Below are positions 31,984 to 40,590 of a DNA stretch of 64,000 bases, piece by piece; the stretch's first letter is position 1; the number at the start of each line of letters is the position of its first letter. A program made the translations under genes and the position numbers. The notes under the pieces were generated by a model. The model was not told the origin of the DNA. It searched no databases and saw nothing but the letters and a program-made list of their open reading frames with translations. Source of the DNA: Streptomyces canus (GTDB lineage Bacteria; Actinomycetota; Actinomycetes; Streptomycetales; Streptomycetaceae); assembly GCF_030816965.1 (NCBI RefSeq), contig NZ_JAUSYQ010000002.1, positions 3,381,001-3,445,000 on the forward strand, in the 5' to 3' direction.

Positions 31984-32595
31984 TCACGCGTCGGTCGTGG
32001 CCAGCTTCGCTCCGAGCAGTACGAAGGACGCCGCGAAGCTCCGCCGCAGCCAGGCCATGACCCGGGGCCGGGAGATCACATGGCTGCGGACGGAGGCCGC
32101 GAGCACCCCGTAGGCGGCGAAGACCACGAAGGTCGCGAGCATGAAGACCCCGCTCAGCACCAGCATGCGCGGCAGGGCGCGCGGCTCGGCCGGGCTCACG
32201 AACTGGGGCAGGAACGCGAAGAAGAAGATCGTCAGCTTCGGGTTGAGGAGGTTGATCAGGACACCCCGGGCGATCACGCGTCCCGCGGACAGCGGCGCGC
32301 CGCCCTGGTCGACCTCGATCACCTCTTTGTCCCGCACGGTCGCCCAGGCCATGTACAGGAGGTAGGCGACCCCGGCGCACTTGACCGCCTGGAACGCCAC
32401 CGCACTCGCGTTCAGCAGTGCGGCGAGCCCGGTGACGGTGGCCAGGACGTGCGGCACGATCCCGAGCGTGCAGGCGAACGCGGCGACGACGCTCGCGCGA
32501 GGACCACGGGAGAGCCCGGCGGCGAGCGTGTAGACGACTCCGGTGCCGGGAGTGGCGACCACGACGAGGGTGGTCAGGAGAAAGGCGAGGCTCAT
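31984..32595 (-). CDS. LysE/RhtB-family exporter
   Basis: A 203-residue membrane protein with about six hydrophobic segments. The N-terminal VVVATPGTGVVYTLAAGLSRGPRASVVAAF block and the INLLNPKLTIFFFAFLPQFV block are the LysE/RhtB signature. ATG at 32595 starts exactly before the first helix; its ribosome binding site is weak. It follows glyS on the same strand, but a long hairpin between them (32618-32659) suggests its own promoter. The exported amino acid or metabolite is unknown. Confidence 0.88.
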   Translation of the reverse strand: MSLAFLLTTLVVVATPGTGVVYTLAAGLSRGPRASVVAAFACTLGIVPHVLATVTGLAALLNASAVAFQAVKCAGVAYLLYMAWATVRDKEVIEVDQGGAPLSAGRVIARGVLINLLNPKLTIFFFAFLPQFVSPAEPRALPRMLVLSGVFMLATFVVFAAYGVLAASVRSHVISRPRVMAWLRRSFAASFVLLGAKLATTDA

Positions 32596-32617
32596 GGGGC
32601 CAGCCTGGACATGGAAC

Positions 32618-32659
32618 GGCCCCCGACACAGGGCCAAAGCGAGGCCTGTATCGGGGGCC
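32618..32659. terminator. long hairpin between glyS and the LysE gene
   Basis: GGCCCCCGACACAGG (32618-32632) pairs with CCTGTATCGGGGGCC (32645-32659), 15-bp arms with one mismatch and a 12-nt loop. It begins 23 nt after the glyS stop (minus strand), where a terminator is expected. As it ends only 23 bp before the LysE start, it could instead be an operator or attenuator for LysE. Confidence 0.6.
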
Positions 32660-32681
32660 AAAGACAAACGGGGGGAACTAA

Positions 32682-34064
32682 CTAGCAGCCGACGAGACGT
32701 CCGGCCAGGTAACCCTCGATCTGGTCGAGAGACACCCGCTCCTGCTTCATGGAGTCCCGCTCGCGGACCGTCACCGCGTTGTCCTCGAGCGTGTCGAAGT
32801 CGACCGTCACGCAGTACGGCGTACCGATCTCGTCCTGGCGCCGGTAACGGCGGCCGATGGCGCCGGCGTCGTCGAACTCGATGTTCCAGTTCTGGCGCAG
32901 CGCCTGCGCGAGACCCTTGGCCTTCGGGGACAGCTCGGCGTTGCGGGAGAGCGGGAGGACCGCGACCTTCACCGGGGCCAGGCGGTGGTCGAGGCGCAGC
33001 ACGGTGCGCTTCTCCAGCTTGCCCTTGGCGTTGGGCGCCTCGTCCTCGACGTACGCGTCGAGCAGGAACGCCAGCATCGCGCGGCCGACACCCGCCGCGG
33101 GCTCGATGACGTACGGCGTCCAGCGCTCGCCGGCCTCCTGGTCGTAGTACGCGAGGTCCTGGCCGGAGGCCTTGGAGTGGGCGCCGAGGTCGTAGTCGGT
33201 GCGGTTGGCCACGCCCTCCAGCTCACCCCACTCGTTGCCGCCGAACTGGAAGCGGTACTCGATGTCGGCGGTGCGCTTGGAGTAGTGCGAGAGCTTCTCG
33301 GCCGGGTGCTCGTACCAGCGCATGTTCTCCTCGCGGAGACCAAGGCCCGTGTACCAGTTCCAGCGCTGCTCCATCCAGTACTCCTGCCACTTCTCGTCCT
33401 CGCCCGGCTTGACGAAGAACTCCATCTCCATCTGCTCGAACTCGCGGGTGCGGAAGATGAAGTTGCCGGGCGTGATCTCGTTGCGGAAGGACTTGCCCAT
33501 CTGCGCGATGCCGAACGGCGGCTTCTTGCGCGAAGCGACCTGCACCTGGGCGAAGTTGGTGAAGATGCCCTGAGCGGTCTCGGGGCGCAGGTAGGCGATG
33601 GAGCCGGTGTCCTGCGTCGGGCCGAGGTGCGTGGAGAGCAGACCCGAGAACTGCTTCGGCTCGGTGAACTGGCCCTTGTTGCCGCAGTTGGGGCAGTTGA
33701 TGTCCGCCAGGCCGTTCTCCGGCTCGCGCTTGTGCTTGGCCTCGTAGGCCTCGATCAGGTGGTCCGCGCGGAACCGCTTGTGGCAGGAGGTGCACTCGGT
33801 GAGCGGGTCGGAGAAGGTGGCGACGTGACCGGACGCGACCCAGACCTCGGGGGCCAGGATCACGGACGAGTCGATACCGACCACGTCCTCGCGGGACGTC
33901 ACCATGTAACGCCACCACTGGCGCTTCAGGTTCTCCTTGAGCTCGACACCCAGCGGTCCGTAGTCCCAGGCGGCCTTCTGGCCACCGTAGATCTCACTGC
34001 AAGGGAATACGAAGCCACGGCGCTTGCTCAGGCTGACGATGGTGTCGATCTTGTCGGCGGCCAC
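32682..34064 (-). CDS. glyS: glycine--tRNA ligase
   Basis: Charges tRNA-Gly. The 460-residue protein is the dimeric class II (archaeal/eukaryal and Gram-positive type) enzyme. It has the [14 protein letters not shown] start, two CxxC pairs ([16 protein letters not shown]) for zinc, class II motif 2 ([26 protein letters not shown]), motif 3 ([20 protein letters not shown]) and a C-terminal anticodon-binding domain (KVAVLPLSR). GTG at 34064 gives the usual [11 protein letters not shown] start. It is an essential core gene, divergent from znuA. Confidence 0.97.
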   Translation of the reverse strand: MAADKIDTIVSLSKRRGFVFPCSEIYGGQKAAWDYGPLGVELKENLKRQWWRYMVTSREDVVGIDSSVILAPEVWVASGHVATFSDPLTECTSCHKRFRADHLIEAYEAKHKREPENGLADINCPNCGNKGQFTEPKQFSGLLSTHLGPTQDTGSIAYLRPETAQGIFTNFAQVQVASRKKPPFGIAQMGKSFRNEITPGNFIFRTREFEQMEMEFFVKPGEDEKWQEYWMEQRWNWYTGLGLREENMRWYEHPAEKLSHYSKRTADIEYRFQFGGNEWGELEGVANRTDYDLGAHSKASGQDLAYYDQEAGERWTPYVIEPAAGVGRAMLAFLLDAYVEDEAPNAKGKLEKRTVLRLDHRLAPVKVAVLPLSRNAELSPKAKGLAQALRQNWNIEFDDAGAIGRRYRRQDEIGTPYCVTVDFDTLEDNAVTVRERDSMKQERVSLDQIEGYLAGRLVGC

Positions 34065-34189
34065 GGTGCTCTCTTCATTACGACGACGGGCGACGAAGCA
34101 ATCTCTACGGAGCAGTGCTTCAGAGCGAATGCTTCAGGTTACCGGCGGAGGCTGCCCCCCAATCAAATCGGTGCCGCTCAGCCCGTTTG

Positions 34190-34227
34190 TTGACAACCGT
34201 TTCCATATTTGATGAAAATGACTGTCA
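34190..34227 (+). promoter_or_regulatory. znuA promoter with Zur-box-like site
   Basis: A perfect -35 TTGACA (34190-34195), 18-bp spacer and GAAAAT (34214-34219) as -10 place the transcription start at the ATG at 34227, implying leaderless translation. TGAAAATGACTGTCA (34213-34227) resembles the Streptomyces Zur box (7-1-7 inverted repeat of the TGAAAATnATTTTCA type), well conserved on its left arm. It covers the -10 and start, so bound Zur would block initiation. Confidence 0.65.
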
Positions 34228-35174
34228 TGAACGTACGACGTCGCCTCATACCCACCGTCGCCGCGGCCGCTGCCCTCGCCGGCCTCTCCGCCTGCTCCAC
34301 CGACAGCGCCGCCGCGGGCGGCACCGGCAAGTTCGACGTCGTCGCGTCCTTCTACCCGATGGCCTTCCTCGCCGAGCAGATCGGCGGCGACCACGTGAGC
34401 GTCACCAGCCTGACCGAGCCCGGCCAGGAGCCGCACGACCTGGAGATCAGCGCCCAGCAGACCGCGCAGCTCCAGGAGTCCGACGCGGTGCTCTACCTCA
34501 AGAACCTCCAGCCCTCCGTCGACGACGCGGTGAACCAGTCCGAGATCAAGACCAAGATCGACGCCTCCTCCCTCACCGAGCTGGAGAAGCACGGCAACGA
34601 GGTCGGCGGCCACGCGGCCGAGCACGACGACCACGCCGACGACGAGCTCAACGGCCTCGACCCGCACATCTGGCTGGACCCGGTGCGCTACTCCCAGGTC
34701 GCCGAGGGCGTCGGCAAGGCCTTCGAGAAGGCCGACCCGGACCACGCGGCCGACTACCGGGCCAACACCGCGGCGCTCGTGAAGAAGCTCGGCGCCCTGA
34801 ACACGAAGTTCGAGACCGGGCTCGAGAACACCGGCACCAAGGTCTTCATCACCACCCACGCCGCCTTCGGCTACCTCGCCGAGCGCTACGGCCTCACCGA
34901 GGAGGCCATCAACGGCCTCGACCCCGAGTCCGAGCCCAGCGCCGACCGCGTCAAGGACCTTGAGAAGATGGCGAAGGCCGACGGCGTCACGACGGTGTTC
35001 TACGAGACGCTCGTCAGCGACAAGACCGCGAAGACCATCGCCTCCGACGCCGGGCTGAAGACGGACGTCCTCGACCCCATCGAGGGCATCACCGCCAAGT
35101 CCCGCGGCAAGGACTACTTCGCGGTCCAGGAAGCCAACCTCAAGGCGCTGCAGAGCGCGCTGGGAGCGAAATGA
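34227..35174 (+). CDS. znuA: zinc ABC transporter substrate-binding lipoprotein
   Basis: A 315-residue zinc-capturing lipoprotein. The signal peptide ends in a lipobox (LSAC, Cys23). The cluster 9 solute-binding fold has the metal ligand regions EPHDLE (His70), DPHIWLD (His147) and TTHAAF, and a His/Asp-rich flexible loop (about residues 129-140) that marks zinc rather than manganese binding. ATG at 34227 is chosen over the upstream in-frame TTG and ATGs because the -10 ends 7 nt before it. It is first in znuACB, followed by zur, and very probably Zur-repressed. Confidence 0.93.
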   Translation: MNVRRRLIPTVAAAAALAGLSACSTDSAAAGGTGKFDVVASFYPMAFLAEQIGGDHVSVTSLTEPGQEPHDLEISAQQTAQLQESDAVLYLKNLQPSVDDAVNQSEIKTKIDASSLTELEKHGNEVGGHAAEHDDHADDELNGLDPHIWLDPVRYSQVAEGVGKAFEKADPDHAADYRANTAALVKKLGALNTKFETGLENTGTKVFITTHAAFGYLAERYGLTEEAINGLDPESEPSADRVKDLEKMAKADGVTTVFYETLVSDKTAKTIASDAGLKTDVLDPIEGITAKSRGKDYFAVQEANLKALQSALGAK

Positions 35175-35188
35175 CACCGGAGGACGGC

Positions 35189-35947
35189 ATGAGCGAGCCC
35201 GTCATCGCGCTGCGCGGAGTCCGCGCCGACCTGGGCTCGCGGCCCGTCCTGCGCGGCATCGACCTCACCGTGCACCGCGGTGAGGTCGTCGCGCTGCTCG
35301 GCGCCAACGGCTCCGGCAAGTCCACCGCGATCCGCACGATCATCGGCCAAGTGCCCCTGTCCGCAGGGGAGATCGAGCTCTTCGGCACCCCGCGCGCGCG
35401 GTTCAGGGACTGGGCGCGGGTCGGATACGTCCCGCAGCGCACCACCGCCGCGGGCGGCGTCCCCGCGACCGTCACCGAGATCGTCTCCTCCGGGCGCCTG
35501 TCCCGCGCCCGCTTCGGTGTGCTCCGCAGGGCCGACAAGGAAGCCGTCCGCCGGGCCCTGGAGCTGGTCGGCATGGCGGACCGCGCGAAGGACTCCGTCA
35601 ACGCCCTCTCCGGAGGCCAGCACCAGCGGGTGCTGATCGCCCGCGCGCTCGCCGCCGAACCCGAACTGCTGATCATGGACGAGCCGATGGCGGGCGTGGA
35701 CCTGGCCAGCCAGGAGGTGCTCGCGCGGACGCTCGGGGAACAGGTCGCCCAGGGCACCACGGTCCTGCTCGTGCTGCACGAACTCGGCCCGCTGGAGCCC
35801 CTGATCGACCGGGCGGTCGTCCTGCGCGACGGCTGCGTCCAGCACGACGGCCCTCCCCCGCGAGCCGTCGGCCAGCACGCCCTGCCCGGCCATGACCACG
35901 TCCACCCCCACGACCACGAGCCGATCCGCACGGGACTGCTGAGCTGA
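35189..35947 (+). CDS. znuC: zinc ABC transporter ATP-binding protein
   Basis: A 252-residue ABC ATPase with Walker A GANGSGKST (residues 38-46), ABC signature LSGGQ, Walker B LLIMDEP and a switch His in VLHEL. A His-rich tail near the C-terminus (GHDHVHPHDHE) probably binds zinc. ATG at 35189 has GGAGG 5 nt upstream and is preferred; ATG at 35171, overlapping the znuA stop (ATGA), is an alternative that would couple translation. The stop overlaps the znuB ATG (TGATG). Confidence 0.94.
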   Translation: MSEPVIALRGVRADLGSRPVLRGIDLTVHRGEVVALLGANGSGKSTAIRTIIGQVPLSAGEIELFGTPRARFRDWARVGYVPQRTTAAGGVPATVTEIVSSGRLSRARFGVLRRADKEAVRRALELVGMADRAKDSVNALSGGQHQRVLIARALAAEPELLIMDEPMAGVDLASQEVLARTLGEQVAQGTTVLLVLHELGPLEPLIDRAVVLRDGCVQHDGPPPRAVGQHALPGHDHVHPHDHEPIRTGLLS

Positions 35948-36849
35948 TGGACTTCCTCGACTACGCCTTCATGCAGCGGGCGCTGCTCGCCGCCGTCCTG
36001 GTCGGCATCACCGCCCCCGCCGTCGGTATCTACCTCGTCCAGCGCCGCCAGGCCCTCATGGGCGACGGCATCGGCCATGTCGCGATGACCGGCGTCGGCC
36101 TCGGCTTCCTGCTCTCCTGGTCGCCGGTGTGGATGGCGACCCTGGTCTCGGTCCTCGGCGCGGTCCTCATGGAGCTGATCCGCTGGTACGGCAGGACACG
36201 GGGGGACATCGCCCTCGCGATGCTCTTCTACGGCGGTATGGCCGGCGGCGTGATGTTCATCAACCTCGCGCCCGGCGGCTCGAACGCCAACCTGACGTCC
36301 TACCTCTTCGGTTCCCTCTCGACGGTCTCGCAGTCCGACGTGACGGCGATCTGTCTGCTGGCCGCGTTCGTGGTGCTCGTCACCCTCGGTCTGCGCCGGC
36401 AGCTCTTCGCGGTCAGCCAGGACGAGGAGTTCGCGCGGGTCACCGGTCTGCCCGTGCGGGCGCTCAACCTGCTGACGGCGGTCACGGCCGCGGTGACGGT
36501 GACCGTCGCGATGCGCGTGGTCGGGCTGCTGCTGGTGAGCGCGCTGATGGTGGTGCCGGTGGCGGCGGCGCAGCAGCTCACCCGGAGCTTCGCGGCGACC
36601 TTCGCGATCGCGGTGGCGATCGGTGTGACGGTGACGATCGGCGGCACCGTGACCTCGTACTACCAGGACGTGCCGCCCGGCGCGACGATCGTGCTGCTGA
36701 CCATCGGGGCCTTCGTCGTTCTGACGGGTCTGGCCACCCCGCTGGCCAGGCGACGGGCCCGGGCGGCCGCCGCCGCGCGACCCGCCCCGGACCCCGCCGA
36801 GTGTGCGATTCCGGCCAGTCGGGAGGCCGACGGCCCGGTCGGCGTCTGA
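35947..36849 (+). CDS. znuB: zinc ABC transporter permease
   Basis: A 300-residue integral membrane protein of the ABC-3 permease family with about eight hydrophobic segments. It opens with the family-typical FMQRALLAAVLVGITAPAVGIYLV and has GDGIGHVAMTGVGLGFLL near residue 40. It forms the transmembrane channel with ZnuC, fed by ZnuA. The ATG overlaps the znuC stop, so the pair is coupled. Its C-terminus is an Ala/Arg-rich tail. Confidence 0.94.
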   Translation: MDFLDYAFMQRALLAAVLVGITAPAVGIYLVQRRQALMGDGIGHVAMTGVGLGFLLSWSPVWMATLVSVLGAVLMELIRWYGRTRGDIALAMLFYGGMAGGVMFINLAPGGSNANLTSYLFGSLSTVSQSDVTAICLLAAFVVLVTLGLRRQLFAVSQDEEFARVTGLPVRALNLLTAVTAAVTVTVAMRVVGLLLVSALMVVPVAAAQQLTRSFAATFAIAVAIGVTVTIGGTVTSYYQDVPPGATIVLLTIGAFVVLTGLATPLARRRARAAAAARPAPDPAECAIPASREADGPVGV

Positions 36850-36907
36850 CCCGGCACAGGCCGGGCTGGCACAATGGCCCGGCAGGCGCCGAACGAAGGA
36901 GGAACCC

Positions 36908-37324
36908 GTGACGACCGCAGGACCGCCCGTGAAGGGCCGCGCGACCCGGCAGCGGGCCGCCGTGGCGGCGGCCCTCGACGAGGTCGACGAGTTCCGCAGC
37001 GCGCAGGAACTGCACGACATGCTCAAGCACAAGGGCGACGCCGTCGGCCTGACCACGGTCTACCGCACGCTCCAGAACCTCGCCGACGCGGGCGAGGTCG
37101 ACGTCCTGCGCACCTCCGACGGCGAGTCCGTCTACCGCCGCTGCTCCAGCGGCGAGCACCATCACCACCTGGTCTGCCGGGTCTGCGGCAAGGCGGTGGA
37201 GGTCGAGGGACCGGCCGTGGAGAAGTGGGCCGACGCGATCGCCGCCGAGCACGGGTACGTCAACGTGGCGCACACCGTGGAGATCTTCGGCACCTGCGCG
37301 GACTGCGCGGCCTCCCAGAGCTGA
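36908..37324 (+). CDS. zur: zinc uptake regulator (Fur family)
   Basis: A 138-residue Fur-family zinc-sensing repressor. It has an N-terminal winged helix (ATRQRAAVAAAL; GLTTVYRTLQNLADAGEVD), the His cluster GEHHHHLVCRVCGKAVEV and a second Cys pair CADC, giving the structural Cys4 zinc site and sensor His residues. GTG at 36908 follows a perfect AAGGAGG. It is 58 bp after znuB in the same direction. The znuACB-zur order matches the characterised Streptomyces coelicolor locus (zur = SCO2508, as I recall). Confidence 0.95.
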   Translation: MTTAGPPVKGRATRQRAAVAAALDEVDEFRSAQELHDMLKHKGDAVGLTTVYRTLQNLADAGEVDVLRTSDGESVYRRCSSGEHHHHLVCRVCGKAVEVEGPAVEKWADAIAAEHGYVNVAHTVEIFGTCADCAASQS

Positions 37325-37370
37325 AACCGCGGCCCTGGTCCGGGAACGGTGGTTCACGCGTCGGACGCGT

Positions 37371-38417
37371 TCACTGCACCAGCTCGATGTGCGGATGGTC
37401 CGGCGATGCCGGGCAGACGTGGAGTTGCAGGTCGTAGCCTCGGGCGACGTCGATCATGGTGAAGTTCGCCGGAGGGGTGCCGGGAAGAAGCGGCGTGGGG
37501 TCGGCCTGCTCCTCTTCGGGAGCCCAGCTGGTGGTGCGGGCGCTCCATTCGGTGGTGGCGATGGTCAGCAGCGGGTCCGCCTCGGTGCCGCATTCGGGGC
37601 AGAGCCGGGGGATGGGGTCGGTGAGGCCCCAGCGGGTCCAGCCGCCCACCTTCCAGCCGGGGGCGTGGGACAGCTTCTCCCGGTAGAACTCGTCCGGGGC
37701 CGCCGCGTACGCGCTGTCCACCGCCGCGCCGGCCGCCTGCCACCTGCGCAGGTCTGCCAGTTGCTGCTGCAGCTCCTTGCTCAACTCCATGAAGTCGGGG
37801 AACTCGGTGACCTGCTCCGGTGCGAGCAGGCACGGCTCCGGCAGATAACCGCGGGACTGGATCGCGGGTGGCTCGGGCGGGGTGACGAGTACGTCGGTGA
37901 CGGTGGCGGCGGACCGCCAGAACAGCGAGGTTCTGGGGTGTGCCGGGTGGTTGAAAGGGCACCAGAGGACCTGAAGCAGATCGGCCTCCCATTCCCCGGG
38001 CGGGCGCAGCAGGGGAATGTCGCGGACGTACAGCTGGGCCACGGGCAGCATGGCGATCGGGCCCTCGGGCCACGGGCGCCCGGCCTTGATCCGCCGCTCG
38101 GTGGCCAGTTCCTCTGGCGTGGCCGCGGGCGCCTGAGGATCGCGGCGCCGCCGGTCGGCCGCTGCCGCCCGGTTGCGGCGCAGCAGGCGGAGGTCGTCCG
38201 GCGAGAGGACCCCTCTCGCCCCGCTCCTCACGTGCGGCCCTTCGCAGTACGGCCACGGCTGGTCGGCGGGCCACAGCAGCGGCCCGCCGACGGAGCTGTC
38301 GTGCGGCGACGGTGACCCGGGGCGTGGGTGCAGACGGGTCGCCGTGCGCGCCAGCGGGGCCAGTTGAGGGAAGACCGCGGTGACGTCCAGAGGCCGCGGT
38401 GGGGTGGTGAAACTCAT
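37371..38417 (-). CDS. DUF1963-like cytosolic protein
   Basis: A 348-residue soluble protein of unknown function. The GGPLLWPADQPWPYCEG block near residue 40 and the MLPVAQLYVRDIPLL and DLLQVLWCPFNH blocks resemble YwqG/DUF1963-type proteins (suspected carbohydrate-binding or toxin-associated folds). A CPECG motif near the C-terminal third may bind zinc. ATG at 38417 follows GGGAG at good spacing. It lies downstream of the secreted nuclease-like gene on the same strand (28-bp gap), so it may be co-transcribed. If so, a cytosolic immunity or accessory role is a speculation worth testing. Confidence 0.65.
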   Translation of the reverse strand: MSFTTPPRPLDVTAVFPQLAPLARTATRLHPRPGSPSPHDSSVGGPLLWPADQPWPYCEGPHVRSGARGVLSPDDLRLLRRNRAAAADRRRRDPQAPAATPEELATERRIKAGRPWPEGPIAMLPVAQLYVRDIPLLRPPGEWEADLLQVLWCPFNHPAHPRTSLFWRSAATVTDVLVTPPEPPAIQSRGYLPEPCLLAPEQVTEFPDFMELSKELQQQLADLRRWQAAGAAVDSAYAAAPDEFYREKLSHAPGWKVGGWTRWGLTDPIPRLCPECGTEADPLLTIATTEWSARTTSWAPEEEQADPTPLLPGTPPANFTMIDVARGYDLQLHVCPASPDHPHIELVQ

Positions 38418-38445
38418 TCCGGCTCCCGATGGCACGAACAGGGGG

Positions 38446-40416
38446 TCAGTTACCGAGATTGAACAGCCCGGTGTTTCCCTGGGTGTTGGGAATGTAGACG
38501 TCGGGGAACAGCTGCTCCACCGATCCGTCCTCCCGCTCGACAGTGGCGCTCATCGTAACTCCCACGGGAATGGTGCTGGTGGCGTCCAGGTACTTGGGCG
38601 TCACCCGGTAGAGGATCGCGTCGTCCTCTCCGAACGACTGCTCCGCCACCTCGTCCCGGACCTGCTCCTCGTACTCCCACATGCTTCCGTCACCGGTGTT
38701 CATCCCCACCTGCCAGCACGGGACGAGGTTCTGCGAGATCCTCCCGCCAAGAATGTTGGCGATCAGGTGGCACCGGGAAAGTCCAGCGGCGTCAAGCTGG
38801 TTCGCTTGAGCGAACAGACGTGCGTCCTGCCAGCCGGTGATGTCTCCGTCGGCTGGACTGCCCGGTCCGGGGATCTTCCCCAGGCAGGCCTGTGCCGTGG
38901 CCGCCCGGACGCCGGCCGGGCCCAGCGGGCTGGTGGTCTTGTTGACGTGGGCGACCGGTTCGGTGGTGTTCCAGATCCACCCGTTGCCGGCCGGGCGTGC
39001 CCCCTCCGGCGAGACCCCCAGGCAGGCGGCGTGCGAGCCGTCGATCGACGCCGTGAGCTCCAGCTTGAACTGGTCGGCGTCGATGACCCGCTGGCTCTTG
39101 AAGCCCTCCGAGAGCTGGCCGTCGGCGAACTGCTTGTCGGCAAGCGCGACATGGGCACGCACGCAGGGCCTGGCGGGGTCCAGATCCGAACCGCCCCCCA
39201 GCTCGAAGATGATCCACCCGCCGTTGCCCTGGTGGGGGATGACCTCGGCGCACTGGGCTCCGTCCGTTCCTCCTTCCTTGGTCTCCGCGAAGGGGAATTG
39301 GGCACACGTGTCGGTCGGAATGAGGTCTGTCGCGTCCGCGAACGGTTTCGACGCCGCACTTCCACAGGTGCTGCTCCTGCGGTCGGCCACGCCGCTCTTC
39401 GCCCGGGTCAGCAGCGTGTCGCGCCCCCAGTGGTCGACGAGGTTCCGCTGGGCCCACAGATAAGCCGCCACCGCACCGCCCTGGTCCGAGCCCTGCGTGC
39501 TCATCGGCACGGCGGCCGTGACCGCGGGGATGACGCAGCCCGGCGACGCCGTGGGATCACCCGCGACGTCCCGGACGGCGTCGTCGCAGCGGATCTTGCG
39601 GGGGTTGTCCCACGAGGCGTTGGGGTCGACGGCCGTGGCACCCGGGGAGGTCACGTACAGCTTGTACGAGGTGGTGAACTCCACGTCGGTGCCCGGGGCG
39701 GGCGTCGAGGAGTAGGCGACGGTGCCGCTGAGGGACTGGCCCAGGGTCAGGTTGCCGCCGTACCAGGGCGCGGCCGTCGTCGTCGTGCAGCCGGTTCCGC
39801 AGGAGGCCCGGAACTTGGCGTTGAGGGCGGTGACATCGCCGCTCGCGGCGGTCATCTTCACCGTGACCTGCTCGTTCCACGTGGTGCCCGTCTTGGGCAG
39901 GCTCGCGCTGGTCGAGACCTCCAGGGTGCCGCGTCCGATCTCCTTGCCGTTGCTGTCACGCAGGATGTAGACGACGTTCACCCCGCTCACGCAGTACTCG
40001 AAGCGCTGGTAGGAGTAGGTGCCGGGGCTGGTGATGTCGCAGCTGCCGGAGTCGGCGGCCGCGCCCGCAGCGAGCGTCTGCTGTGGTGTAGCCGCGCTCT
40101 TGGCCGGGGCGGGGATCGTGCTCACACATGCCTCGGCGGCGCCCGCCCGGCGCTCCTTCGACCGTGCGCGCGTGGGTTCACAGTGCTCCCCGGATTCCGC
40201 CGGGAAAGCGCTGGTCCTGGTGAGGGGCGCGGTCGCCGGCAGATCCGCCGAATCGATCCTGCCCACGTGTCGCGGCTCCCCTTCCGCCCCCTGCTGCGCA
40301 TGGCTCACGCCGGGCGTGGTGAGCCCCAGCGTCATCACGGTCAGCAGGGTCAGTACGGCCGATCCGACCCGTATTCGTCCAGGCCGTTCAGGTCGTATCG
40401 CACGCTTGGTCGTCAT
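38446..40416 (-). CDS. secreted two-module nuclease-like protein (degenerate NucA/NucB plus DNA/RNA endonuclease)
   Basis: A 656-residue secreted protein with a signal peptide (hydrophobic core about residues 18-36, cut near SHA-QQ). Residues about 125-260 form a beta-rich unknown domain with three Cys pairs. Residues about 351-455 resemble the NucA/NucB DNase family, but the active-site DE of C-D-E-x-P-F is replaced (CAQFPFAETKEGG), so this module looks inactive. Residues about 540-640 (SRCHLIANILGG, NLVPCWQVGMN, MWEYEEQVRDEV, VTPKYLD) match the DNA/RNA non-specific endonuclease fold with the general-base His550 kept but DRGH changed to SRCH. ATG follows GAGGAGAGG. No cognate inhibitor is recognised. 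Confidence 0.7.
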   Translation of the reverse strand: MTTKRAIRPERPGRIRVGSAVLTLLTVMTLGLTTPGVSHAQQGAEGEPRHVGRIDSADLPATAPLTRTSAFPAESGEHCEPTRARSKERRAGAAEACVSTIPAPAKSAATPQQTLAAGAAADSGSCDITSPGTYSYQRFEYCVSGVNVVYILRDSNGKEIGRGTLEVSTSASLPKTGTTWNEQVTVKMTAASGDVTALNAKFRASCGTGCTTTTAAPWYGGNLTLGQSLSGTVAYSSTPAPGTDVEFTTSYKLYVTSPGATAVDPNASWDNPRKIRCDDAVRDVAGDPTASPGCVIPAVTAAVPMSTQGSDQGGAVAAYLWAQRNLVDHWGRDTLLTRAKSGVADRRSSTCGSAASKPFADATDLIPTDTCAQFPFAETKEGGTDGAQCAEVIPHQGNGGWIIFELGGGSDLDPARPCVRAHVALADKQFADGQLSEGFKSQRVIDADQFKLELTASIDGSHAACLGVSPEGARPAGNGWIWNTTEPVAHVNKTTSPLGPAGVRAATAQACLGKIPGPGSPADGDITGWQDARLFAQANQLDAAGLSRCHLIANILGGRISQNLVPCWQVGMNTGDGSMWEYEEQVRDEVAEQSFGEDDAILYRVTPKYLDATSTIPVGVTMSATVEREDGSVEQLFPDVYIPNTQGNTGLFNLGN

Positions 40417-40543
40417 ACCTCTCCTCTTGGCGGGGGCACCGGTCAACTGCCGATAGCTCAGGGGATGTTGATCAGCCGCGACGGCGGAAGACGCGCGCCG
40501 TCGGCAGCGAAGTCCCGGTGCGTTCGACGACGCCCGGTACCGG

Positions 40544-40587
40544 AAGAGCCCCCGGGAACCGGCTGTTGCCGGACCCCAGGGGCTCTT
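40544..40587 (-). terminator. terminator of the FG-GAP pseudoprotease gene
   Basis: AAGAGCCCC (40544-40552) and GGGGCTCTT (40579-40587) form a perfect 9-bp stem with further GC pairing (CCGG) inside the loop. It starts 4 nt after the stop on the minus strand and separates this gene from the nuclease-like gene. Confidence 0.7.
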
Positions 40588-40590
40588 GGG

